DNA of 64,000 nucleotides. Source: Eriocheir sinensis (Eukaryota; Arthropoda; Malacostraca; Decapoda; Varunidae). Below, one piece after another: positions 8,501-19,718 of this stretch. Position 1 is the first letter of the stretch, and each line of letters begins with the position of its first letter. Made by a program: the position numbers and the translations under genes. The notes under the pieces were generated by a model. It saw only the letters and a list, made by a program, of their open reading frames with translations, did not search any database and was not told where the DNA came from. The stretch spans positions 510,493 to 574,492 of the forward strand of contig NC_066544.1 in NCBI RefSeq assembly GCF_024679095.1, in the 5' to 3' direction.

Positions 8501-11073
8501 TTGAGGCATTTCTTGTTAAAAGTTGGTAACAAGTGTTTTTAACCTAATTTGGGTATGCTGAATCCGAATCTGCTTGTTACCACGCTGGTAAATGCTTTAT
8601 AAGGGCTCAAAATTGCAATTCAAAATGGCCACCAAAATCATGCTAATTTGAGGTTCGCATTTTTGAAATTTCATTCTTAGACTGAAAATATGTTAACAGA
8701 TAAGGCAATTAATGTATTCAAAAGAACTTCCACATGCCTAAGACCAACTGAGTTGATATCAAGCAAAACAAACATAGCAGCACCCCACCAGAGGCCAAAA
8801 TCCAAGATGGCCGCCATCAAACTTAAACAAGGCATTACTCTTGTCCTATATGCGCTACAAACACGTTCTTGATGTCTATATGCATGTTTCTAATAGCAAG
8901 GAATCCAACTAGATGGTCCTATCCAATACAAAACATACTTGAGGTCAAACAGGATGAACAAATCCAAGATGGCCACCACTAAAACTCCAATTTGTATATG
9001 TGGTTCAACACTACCCAGGCACTTTATCTTGGTGTCTAAATGTATCTTCTTTATTAAAGGGTACCAAGTCGCAACATAATGTAGTATAGTCTTTATCTCA
9101 TAAAATGTAGTAAAACATATAATCCTGTACAATTGAAATCTAATCAACAATTACCCCTACCAAGTTTGAAAGCGGCAAACATTTGTTTTCACAATACATG
9201 TAGATTTAATTTCATATTAAACATGATAAAAAACAGATAGTACTGATATTAACTATTTCTAGCACGGCAAACATATTGGGTGATACCAGAATTAGATATG
9301 ATTTGATGTTACTGCTTTCCATGAGTTTTCTTTCAGGTCATCCATAAAATTGTTGGATTATCTGTGGCTTTAATTAAGCTGTTGATCTTACTCAATAGGT
9401 AATAAATGCATGTACAGTGTACATTGTACACTAACACGTTGTTTCTCTAGTTACAGTTAAAACATTAGTTACTAAGTTATAAGTTACTAAGTTACTAAGA
9501 AGAAGTGCAATGTTCTGACCAAACGAAAGAGCTGGGTAGTTTGAGAGCCAAACACGAAGAGGCCGACACACGGGTTATACTCCACTGCCTGCATGCTGAA
9601 TCACAAACTATTGTTGTGTCTGCTCGCGACACCGACGTATTTGTCCTCCTGGTGGCACATTTTCATAAGTTTGACTGTTCTTATTTGTGGATGAAAGCAG
9701 GCACATCAAAGAAACATAAATACGTTCCAGTCCACACTGTATGCAGTGAACTATCGTTTTCTCAGTCTGTCTCACTGGCATTGCTTCCTTTCCATGCGCT
9801 CACAGGATGTGACACCGTGTCATTTCTGGCAGGACACAGTAAAAAAACAGCATGGAAAGTGTTCAAGGAACAACACCATCTGTTGGTGGGTCTTGGCAAT
9901 GGTGAACTCAATGATGACAAGATTAAGTCAGCTGAGAAATTCGTTTGCCGCATATATGGCAGTGAAGAGGATGACATTGATAAAGCCAGAGTCATATCAT
10001 TCACAGGATCACGCTCCATGCAAGTACTCCCGCCCAGCAGCGATGCTCTACGATTGCATGTTCACAGAGTCCACTACCAAGCTTCGGTTTGGCGACAAGC
10101 ACACTGCCCACATCCAAACATACCTGAACCTACAGCACATGGCTGGAACCTGGTGGATGGAAAGCTCATTCCAACACTGACATCTCTTCCAGCAGTTCTC
10201 GAGAGCTGCTTAGAAGTGGTGTCATGTTCATGTACCACACGTTGCCAAACATTAAGATGCAAGTGTCGCAAATCAAAACTGTTGTGCACTGGAGCCTGCA
10301 AATGCGTACACACTCTGGATTCTTGCATGAACATACAAGACTAGTATAGAATACCAGCCTCCAGTTTACTTTCATTTCAATTACGTGTTTCTCTAATTTG
10401 CAAACCTATGACTAAATCAATATATTTCATTCATAAAAATGTTATTCTGAATGTACTTGGCATGGTGGTGTTTTTTTTTTATTTTAATAAAGACAACTAG
10501 CTTTGTTGTTGTCAACAAGTAGCCATAGTCATATAGTTTTGGCTTACCTGATGTTGGAAAAGGCAATTTACGGTTTAATGTTAGTGGTAACCATCTTGGA
10601 TGTGTTCCTCCCATTTGACCCCAAGTATGTTTTGTTTTGGATATAAGTTATGTAAGACCATCTAGTTGGATTCCTTGCTATTAGAAACCTACGTATAGAC
10701 ACCAAGAACAAGTTTGTAGCGCATATAGTACAAGAGATATGCCTTGTTTAAGTTTGATGGCGGCCATCTTGGATTTTGGCCTCTGGTGGGGTGCTGCTAT
10801 GTTTGTTTTGCTTGATATCAACTCAGTTGGTCTCAGGCATGTGGAAGTTCTTTTGGATACATTAATTGCCTCATCTGTTAACGTGGTTTCAGTCTAAGAA
10901 TAAAATTTAAAAAATGAGAACCTCAAATTAGCATGATTTTGGTGGCCATTTTGAATTGCGATTTTGAACCCTTATAAAGCATTTACCAGCTTGGTAACAA
11001 GCAGATTTGGATTCAGCATACCCAAATTAGGTTAAAAACACTTGTTACCAACTTTTAACAAGAAATGCCTCAA
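8501..11073 (+). mobile_element. Copy A: TIR element encoding a FEN/XPG-like nuclease fragment
   Basis: The left end TTGAGGCATTTCTTGTTAAA is mirrored at the right end. The arms are about 500 bases each (8501 to about 9010, and about 10560 to 11073) and well conserved. Each arm contains CCAAGATGGCCGCCAT and a second ccaagatgg. The element splits the Ulp1 domain of the Ginger1 gene between its His and Asp residues, so it is younger than Ginger1. Flanking duplication is unclear (aaaactca versus acacttta). The single plus-strand gene is described separately. Confidence 0.8.
9505..10344 (+). CDS. FEN/XPG-like (PIN-fold) nuclease C-terminal half with cysteine-rich tail, copy A
   Basis: A 279-residue open frame without breaks. 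Residues 17-27 read EEADTRVILHC, near residue 40 ARDTDVFVLL, near residue 98 HALTGCDTVSF. The tail carries about ten cysteines in CxC pairs (CSCTTRC, CKCRK, CTGACKC), like a tesmin/CXC DNA-binding domain. The acidic positions match the second half of the FEN1/XPG active site. The N-terminal part with the first two catalytic Asp residues, present in copy C, is absent here unless an upstream exon between 9010 and 9500 is spliced in. It is the only gene between the inverted repeats, which points to a role in mobility. Nuclease activity is inference; the family match among the three copies is direct. Confidence 0.65.
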   Translation: MQCSDQTKELGSLRAKHEEADTRVILHCLHAESQTIVVSARDTDVFVLLVAHFHKFDCSYLWMKAGTSKKHKYVPVHTVCSELSFSQSVSLALLPFHALTGCDTVSFLAGHSKKTAWKVFKEQHHLLVGLGNGELNDDKIKSAEKFVCRIYGSEEDDIDKARVISFTGSRSMQVLPPSSDALRLHVHRVHYQASVWRQAHCPHPNIPEPTAHGWNLVDGKLIPTLTSLPAVLESCLEVVSCSCTTRCQTLRCKCRKSKLLCTGACKCVHTLDSCMNIQD

Positions 11074-11714
11074 ACACTTTATTGAAGGGCCTTTTGAGAT
11101 TTTTCATCCTGACTATTAGGACTGCAGTCAGTATTACTAACTGTTACCCAGTGATTATTATTTACAAGTAATATTTGTATAAATTTTGTTGTGGCACTTT
11201 GGACATGCTTACACGTTTGACTCGCAAAAACTAAAGTACACTGGAGCCCTGATAACGATTGAAAATTATTTCCTAATAAATGTTGGGCATGATCAATATG
11301 CATGTCTGTTAACCAAGTCCCTGGCAAAGAAACTTCACTCGCAGAAACCTTTGGATACTGATGAGCAGGTGCACGGAAATCTGAAAAGGAACGCTGGTAT
11401 TCTTCATCATCTGCCAGAGGTGTAGGTCCAGCAGGGCTGTCCTCTGGATCCCTAAAAAAAATTAAAATCATATGTATTTAGTTATATATAATTTCGTTAC
11501 TCATAGGTACAGTATGTTCTTCTCCATGCAAGCTTTATTTATTCATTGATGTATCACAAGAAAGATCTTAAAATGTGCATTTTTACAATGCTTCTGTGGC
11601 TTCTGAATTATACATTAAAGTAGCCATGCAGCAATCACTATCACCTTGAGTTTGTGAATGCTTCAGTTAACAAAGACATGCAGTGCTAAAGCTGAAAGAA
11701 TTGACAAATTGTGA

Positions 11715-11910
11715 TAAATGGCTTGGGAAGAGAGGATGGAAGAAGTAACTGATTTCAAGTATTTGGGTAAAGTATAATGTAAGCATGGAAGATAGGAGAC
11801 ATGTTAATAGCAGACAGGCAACATATGCATTGGATGGAGTTATAAAAGGGTGAAGTGTGAGAGCATGTGGGAAAAGAACAAGTGATGTCGTTGCGCACGT
11901 AGGCGCAACA
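11715..11910 (+). mobile_element. RTE-like LINE fragment
   Basis: Translation gives MAWEERMEEVTDFKYLG, the region downstream of the YADD box in RTE-type reverse transcriptases. It lies in an intron of the Ginger1 gene and is short and decayed. Confidence 0.4.
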
Positions 11911-12536
11911 TCCAGCTTTGGATTGAAATTTAGGATATAGATAGTAGGAGGGAACAGAGCAGAGATTGCTGTCAGTAGCCTCAGAAACCTGTGTTTCGGT
12001 GAGGAAGAGAAGGTGAGGTAGTGTTCTACAGAATGAAAATTAGAACGAAGACTGCAAATGTAGCAGAAATTGAGAAGAAAAAGGTTCGAGGAGTATTTTA
12101 CTGTTATCAAGACCTCTCTCAGGTCGGCAGCCAGAAGAGGAGTCCTCCCTGGGGGAATTTGTGGTACCCCCCCCAGGCGGGGACTCTGAGGCACTGTTGT
12201 TTAACGCCATTTTGAATTTTGAATTTTTTGGAAAAGGTGTGTATGTTGTGTGAATGTAGTGTGGATAGAGAGAGGATCTGTCTTTAGAGAGCATGCTGAA
12301 CTACTCTCTGGTGTTGATGAGACAATAGGGAAACGGTTAGTGGGGTAATGGGAAGGGTCTTTGGAGGGCTTCAGCACTCTCCTCACTTCCCATATATACC
12401 TCACCGTGAGTGACTTGCGCCTGTTCGGTAGGTGTCTTCCTACCTACTCCAGATGGAGTTGGTAGGTGAGGGATTGCATATACTGAGAGGGGGTGCCAAA
12501 CTGTTTGTAATGGATACATTTGTTACTTACTCTATA

Positions 12537-12909
12537 CAGATGGTGGGTGGGGTTTGAAGTGATTGGTCACTGGAGACTTTCACTTCTGGGGTGTCACTGG
12601 AGATTGTCACTTCTGGGGTGTCACTGGAATTGAAGTATACGTATTAGATTTCAATTCTTATTTTTACATATTTCCAAAGTACATTACAATTATATTGATG
12701 AAACTGCTTCTTAGCAATACAATCTGCATTATTAAGATATATTCATCCGGACGCAATCTTTACAAATTTCTTGCAACCAACTTGCACACATAACTTTAAA
12801 AATATCAATCTAATATTCAATTGGATTACTTCAGTACTTACTTTGTATGGATGGTGGGTGTGGCTTGAGGTGAAGGATCACTAGACACTTTCACTTCTGG
12901 GGTGTCACT
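12537..12909 (-). repeat. Duplicated Ser/Thr/Pro exon of the Ginger1 gene
   Basis: The unit encoding SDTPEVKVSS occurs once at 12909-12880 and twice in the next exon near 12626-12570. Both exons end with a TPPTI- or TPTI-like sequence and a GTAAGT donor. An exon was duplicated, and then an internal unit was duplicated again. It forms the linker between integrase and protease domains. Confidence 0.65.
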
Positions 12910-15900
12910 GGAAATGTAAATAGAAAAAAAAAATGTTTTGCCAACTTAAACGTTACATTCGAAGCAGTTTAAGTTTCTAGCCGAGTAAGATGCTACTTAC
13001 AACATTTCTGGGCATAATCCTGAAGGTTACTTATCTGCTGTTAGCAAATTAAATGTAAATGTACAATCTCTCAGTCATAATAAAACAATATTGAGAAGTA
13101 CAAGTATAACTGTAACATAAGTACTACTGAGAAAAGTTACCTCCTAGAATTATGCAGATTACTCTGCAAATGGGGCCGAAGTTGGTGACATGAAACTCGA
13201 CACTTCAGCTTCTTGCCACTACCGATATGCTGCAATTCATGGCGCTGACGCGAGTCAATGTCAAGAACTCTGTGGAGAAGGGAAGGGATGCAGTCTGTGG
13301 CTAATGGAAAGAACATTTAGATCAGATAATGAGTGATGAAGATGTAGAAATTATTCCAATCACTGTGTATATAGTACGTACTTATATGGACCAGTCCACT
13401 TCGGCTCCATTTTTCCTCCTTTTCGTGCCTCGTTGTGCATGTCTTTCTTTAAAACAGACAATCCTATGCTGATGTTGTACATTTTAACACCTTTGCACTT
13501 TCTCCTTTTATACTCCGCCTTCTGTTTTTCCTGTGCTGCTTCAACATTCTTGAGGCGCTGCAGAGGAAAGGAAATGCAATAAATGACATTTTCGAGACAT
13601 CGGAAGGAAAAGGAAAACATAAAATAAGTGCAATATATGATAAAAAAAAAAAATGATGCTTTACCTATTATCAATTAAGGCAAAGATATTACTCCTACTA
13701 TACAGTGTATGTTCTTGCATTATACAGTAAAGGCCAGACAACAACAAAATGGTGCAAATTGCCTGTTATTACAATTAAGCCACAAATACCAGAAATCTGT
13801 AAATTTTACTCTGACTTGTGATGAAGTTTGCTCAGGATCCAACCATACAAGGGCTTACTATTAAGGATTTTTTGTAGGACACGTTCATGAATTGAAACAT
13901 GCTGTCTGCCTAAATGTGCGTTCTAGTTACTGACTCAAAACTCTGTGGAAGTATTTCTCAGAACCCAAAATATAGGATTAGGTAAGCTTAAACCTTAGAT
14001 AAATAAGAACCTGTCATGCTCACCTTGCTGTGGAGTACTTCACTTGTTCTCTGCTGATGTTCTGCAAATACCTCCATCTCTTCTGCACATGGAAGAACAG
14101 CAAGATCTTCCAAGTCCTGCAAAATGAATAGGTTGTAATTTTGAAAGGAAAACCAAATCTCAATCTCTACATTGGGGCATTCACACATGGGTAAATAGAA
14201 TGACATGCATTCTGTGTACTAATACATATAATACTTACATAGTTTGTGGAAGCATCTTCTTGTGAAAGGCGAAGTATACTTGATTCGTTCTCTAACAGAT
14301 CCTGAAAAGACACAGTAAGTAGAAATCAGTGAATTATAATATGTGGTGGAAAAACCCCAGTGTAAACCATTAATAGTGCCATGGACCTTGCCTATTTGGA
14401 AGTGTGATAGTCACACCTATACGCAAAATAAATAAATAAATAAATAAATAAAAAATCATAGTAATAATGAATAAATAATACAAATAAAAATAAATTAAAA
14501 TAGATAAACAAACAAATACAGGAAAAATTAAGAATTCATAATAAAAAATGACATTAGATAAATCGAAGTAAATAAAAGCAAATATACATAGTAATAAAAA
14601 ATGAACTGAAGTACCCAAAACACTTCTCTCCCAGAAAATGCATTAGTTACCTGGTCAAGTGGCCAGTGTTCTCGATTGAACATAAGGTGAAATGGTGTGA
14701 ACCCCGTACTTGTTTACTTTTGAGTACGGAGACTGTACGCTAAGTCTTCTGAAGTGGTTCCAATTGTTGACCTTCGTACTGCATAGCTTAGCAATTCTTG
14801 TTTTGATGGTCCTATTGGTTCTTTCTGCCAGTCCATTTGTCTGAGGATGGTATGCTGCAGTAATGCTGCACACAGATTGTCATTAATCTGCAAAACATAT
14901 GTAAGAAAATGAGAAATAGAGAACATGAGGCTGGCAATATTTTTTAAGCTTTCCACTTATGTATATTACCATGTTGTTTTCAACTTTGGTTCCCATTCTG
15001 TAGCTCTGACATAGAACCTTTGCAGCTCAAAGACAATGAAAATTGAATGGTACAGGATCTGTGAAGCAGAAACACAATTTTCCACACAAAGTTTTTCAGT
15101 AAAAAATATAGGAAGAGTGAAGCAGAAATAATTTTCCACACAAATCTTTTCAGAAAAAAGATATAGCCCATTTACTTACCGATGCACAAAACTCACGGCC
15201 CTGATCTGATAATATTCTACCAGGTGCACCCCATCTGAAATCAGTGTATACTATAACGCATGGAAACTTTTACTTCATCCAATTTCCTTACATTGTTTTC
15301 AAATGTGTAATTTCTTCTGATGTAAATAATTATTAATTATATGTCATTGATTTTCATAATAATATTCACCTGTGAATGAATGGCCTTATGCATCTAGCCA
15401 CACTACATGCACTCTTATCCTTAAGGGGAAAGAAATCTATATATTTGGTGTAGTAGTCGATGAAGGTGCATACATACAGATGCCCCTCATCAGTGACAGG
15501 CAGCGGACCTGAATAACCATATAAAAAGATTAAAAAATTATTCTTTATACAGTTCATATCACAGCTCAAAAGTTTAATTATTATCATAAGGTAGAGCTCC
15601 ACTACATGCACTGCATATGCAAATATTCATTCCAAGCTCAAATGAATTCTAATATCATAAGTCCCACCACCACCCAGCAACATGCATCTGCATACATATA
15701 AAGCTTTTTATCCCCAAGGAGAAAGGTAAAAATTTTCCTTACCAATCAAGTCTACTCCAGCCAACTCTCACGGTGCCTTCACTTTGATGGGAATCATGGC
15801 AGGAGCCTGCGTCTTCAAAGGAGTATATGTCTGGCACGGGTGACATGTTGCAACCTGCAAAAATTTGATAATGTTACTGTGGACATAGCTAAAATATTAC

Positions 15901-16274
15901 ATTGAATTACAAAATTTGCATGGTATATTGGCAAATAGTATTACATTATAACTATCACCACAAAGAATGATTTTTTAAAAGATCCTGAACAGCAGCAGCA
16001 TTCCACAGGATGTGTAGCTAGAAGTAGAGCGTACCACCAGGTGGAGAGAGCAGCATCTCATTTGGCTGGTAGCCAATGTCATGTAGAAGACAACCCTCCA
16101 TTCATCCTGTTGGAATATTCTTGAGGAATTCACAATATTAGAACATTAATGAATGCAGAAACAGTTATGAAGAATAGTAGGAGGAACTCATCAGCACTGT
16201 ACTAATTAATCCTAGACAATAAGAGGTGCATGTAGTGTGTCAGGATGGGATGGAGACAGCAATCATTGCATTTG

Positions 16275-16520
16275 TGTCAGGTTTAGTGTGGTTGTAACAG
16301 AAAAGGGAGTGGATTGTGGAGTGGTTAAACAGTGAAATGCAGTGCTGTGTTTGGTCATGTGATGGGAATAAATGAGGATGACTTTGTCAAGAGTATATGA
16401 GGGCAGGATTGAAGGAGGGGATGTCAGGGTGAGACCCACAATGAAATGGATCAATAGAGTAAATGAGTATTGGAGAGAGGGAGTGGGTAAGTGAAGGATT
16501 GAGTGTACTGAGTGGGAGCA
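16275..16520 (+). mobile_element. RTE-like LINE 3' fragment
   Basis: With frame changes, the plus strand reads VFGHVMGINEDDFVK and then a Gly-Gly-Asp-Val-Arg-x-Arg-Pro motif, typical of the extreme C-terminus of RTE-type LINE proteins. It lies in an intron of the Ginger1 gene. Confidence 0.4.
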
Positions 16521-17316
16521 GCGGAACAAGAAAGTTCGGAAACGTTTCGGCCGTGGTCACATCCTTGAGAGAAGGTCCTGTGAGGGAAGAGGGCATCAGA
16601 GATATTAGTAAATAGGTAACATCATTGGGCATTATGTAGCCATCTGAAAGTAGGTACATTGTTGGACTGCAAAAGCTTAAGCCTGTAGTGAGAAAAAACT
16701 TAGCCCTGCTGTTTATAGATTCAGCAGTTCTCTAAACTTTAAAAGGCCAAAGATAATGGGAACTATATAACTCCTTAAAGGCATAAAATAAGGAACAGAA
16801 TATAGATAAAGGGATACATACAAAGTGCTTGATGTCTGCCGCCATAGTTTGCCAATAATACTCCCTGGAAACTTGGTTGAGAGTGTTATTCCATCCACCG
16901 TGTCCTCCTACTCCAGTGGAATGGAATAGCTGCAGCACCCTGGCAAGCTCCTCTTGGCTCCTGACTAATTCTCGCCTGAAGGCACGTCTTCCCTTGGTGC
17001 AGAACAATTTATTCTCTGAAAGCACAAAATTTTTTTTTGTTCAAGCATTCTTTCCCGTAGTACAGACATACAAGTGGTTATCACATACCAAATCTGGATT
17101 AACAAGGCTAGGGCACCATGCAATGGACTTTGCCAGCAGGGAGAAAACTCATTGTGCTACTACCAAACTGCACTCACAAAAGGACCAAACTGTACTCACA
17201 AAAGGAGAAGAGAGAAGATCAAATTCAAAAAAAGGTCATCTAGTAATTAATCTTGATGCAGAAAGTGAAAAAGGTCAGACAAGTTTATGAGTCCCTGGCA
17301 ATTAAAATCTACTGGA

Positions 17317-17443
<127 letters not shown>

Positions 17444-19558
17444 CAACCTCCTTCAAGAAGGAATCTGCCCCCTTCATCCCACAAAAGTTTTGCTGTTTCT
17501 GCTTTTCTTCATTGTTCTAGTGTCTATAACAGGCATATTTGTAAGCAAATTGATAAAAAATAAAAGAGGTACATCATTGCTTTTAACAACTACCAAAACC
17601 CCTTCAAATGTTAATTTAACATAAAGATAAATGACTTAACATCCAGATCAAATTTCATTCAACATATAGGCTAAACTTAACAAAAGCATTTATTTAGTCT
17701 TTAAGAAAGCTAACCTCGCTAAAAAATTCTGATTACTTACGAGCTGCATCCCATTGAAAATTGGATGACTGTCTCCAAACTTTTCTCCTCTCAGTGTCTG
17801 AAATACCAGGGGCATGCTTCCCAGTCATCTGGTATGCGATGATCCTCTCATAAAGGACATTGTCTGCGGCAAGTCGTTCTTTGCACCTTTTTTCGTATTC
17901 CTCTGGAGATACTGTTGGTCTGTGAAGGAGTTCAGAATATGTATAAGTTACTGCTTGCATTAAACTTCAAATTGAGTAATTCTAGCTATGTGGGCCTTTT
18001 GATACAGGACGAGGAGTAGAGTCAAACCGTAGGTCTGGAAATAAGATAACTGATAAACATTCGAAAGAGTGGGAGTTAAAAACCGAGTCCTGCAGAAAAC
18101 CACTGTCCAACTCCAGAATTTTCTACCTGTTTTTTTGGTGGTGAGTCATTGTCATTCTGTGCCAGCAAGTCTAGGTTGATATCTTCAGGTGTGCTACCCA
18201 GAAAAACAATAGACCTAGGCCTAGCTTTATCATTCTTATCATTGTCTGATTCCAGAGTTTTTTTTTCTGTTAGAGCTTATTTCATCACTAATTTGCTGAG
18301 ATTCATCTGCCTGGATTTTTAGTTTGTTTTGCAAATAATTTTCCTGTACCACTATGCTAGAATTTGCCTCAGCTTCCCACTCTCTATCATCATATTTTTT
18401 TTATTTGAGCAAACTTCACACTTCGCAGTTCAATTTTGTGTGAATTTGCAAAGCATTTTAATGTATAAACGGGCAGTTTTGTGCAATAGTAGTGTATCCA
18501 CTTTCTGCAGGTATCACACATTATAGAATGGTGCAATTGCTCTTTACTATGGCAGATTCCACAAGCCTGGTCACTGTATATCTGTGCCACCAGGTGCCAT
18601 TTTATTTTTAATGTGACAACAATTAAGGGCGTCGAGAGGGGCCATGCACACAAGAAAACTTATCTCCTTAAGGACGGGGCGATGTTGCGGTGACTGGGTC
18701 ACATAAGCAAGATAATTAGGATGAGGTCCTCCACAAGTGGTTCCCCTGTGGGTGCGGCGATGATGCGTACGATGGGTTACCCACACGTGTTTCTCTGAAC
18801 TAGAACTAGAACGTGCTTCCTCCTGAAGGGCGCGGCGATGCTATATGGGTGGTGGGTAATAGGGCCAAACTCTTGTTGCCGCCCGACCTGACTCGCCAAG
18901 GGTCAGGTGTTGACCGTACGTTCGCCTTCAACGAAAGCTCACAGATCCTAAGATCCATGTTCCTCTTTTCACTGTGTATTAATATTTTAATGATTGTTAT
19001 CATTGTGGGTGTGTTTGTCTTTCCTTTCTGCATCTTTCACCAACCCACCCAGGTAGAATTTATCCTCTATGGGCATGTATTTCCTCATCGTGCATCTTCC
19101 TGGTTGCTCCTTTATCAGTTTTTTTTATTTTTCTGTATCCACCTTTTCGTTATTCTTCAACATTTCATTAACTAAGAATATAGGTAGACTACAAGATGCC
19201 GAATGGCTACACAATGCAGCTCCAAACTATCCAGACACGTGGCATGATACGAACAAGTCATTACACTTATGGCAGGATACACAAACATAATGGGAGATAG
19301 CAAAAGGCCAAATGGCCTACACACAAGACAGCTCCAGGGCCTACACAACTTAGTAAGACAATTACTTACGTAGTAAATGAATCCATTGTTCGTGTACTGG
19401 GTACTCCTCAGTCGTCCTCCGTGACTATCGGTGTGTGGCGCGGCAGATGGACTGAAGAGTGAAGAACTGAGCCCAAACCGATGTCTCTGATCGGCGCGTG
19501 AGCCAGCGCGTCTGTGTTTGGTCAGGTTTCACTTTTTTCTGCTACATTGACCTAGGAA

Positions 19559-19592
19559 ATAGTGGAACGTAGCCAATCAGCGCGCAGCATTA
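19559..19592 (-). promoter_or_regulatory. CCAAT-box block copied from the Ginger1 ends, upstream of the putative first exon
   Basis: The segment gtggaacgtagccaatcagc continuing with gcgcagcatt is shared with both Ginger1 TIRs and with 24522-24551. This copy lies about 170 bases upstream of the candidate minus-strand start codon at 19386. A CCAAT box beside a GC-rich core is typical of CCAAT/NF-Y-dependent promoters, so it may drive the transposase gene. Promoter function is inference. Confidence 0.4.
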
Positions 19593-19718
19593 GAAGACCG
19601 TGCTGCCAGACGCATGATCTAGATCCTGATCTTGATGTCACAGGCAGCTTGGGATTTCTCACTTTTTATTGCCTGACTCTGAAGGAGTAGAAATGTCCAC
19701 AGATAACTAATTGTTATA

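Noticed and set aside
9762..10375. Minus-strand open frames opposite nuclease copy A
   Set aside because: They are shadows; the plus strand has the conserved motifs shared with copies B and C.
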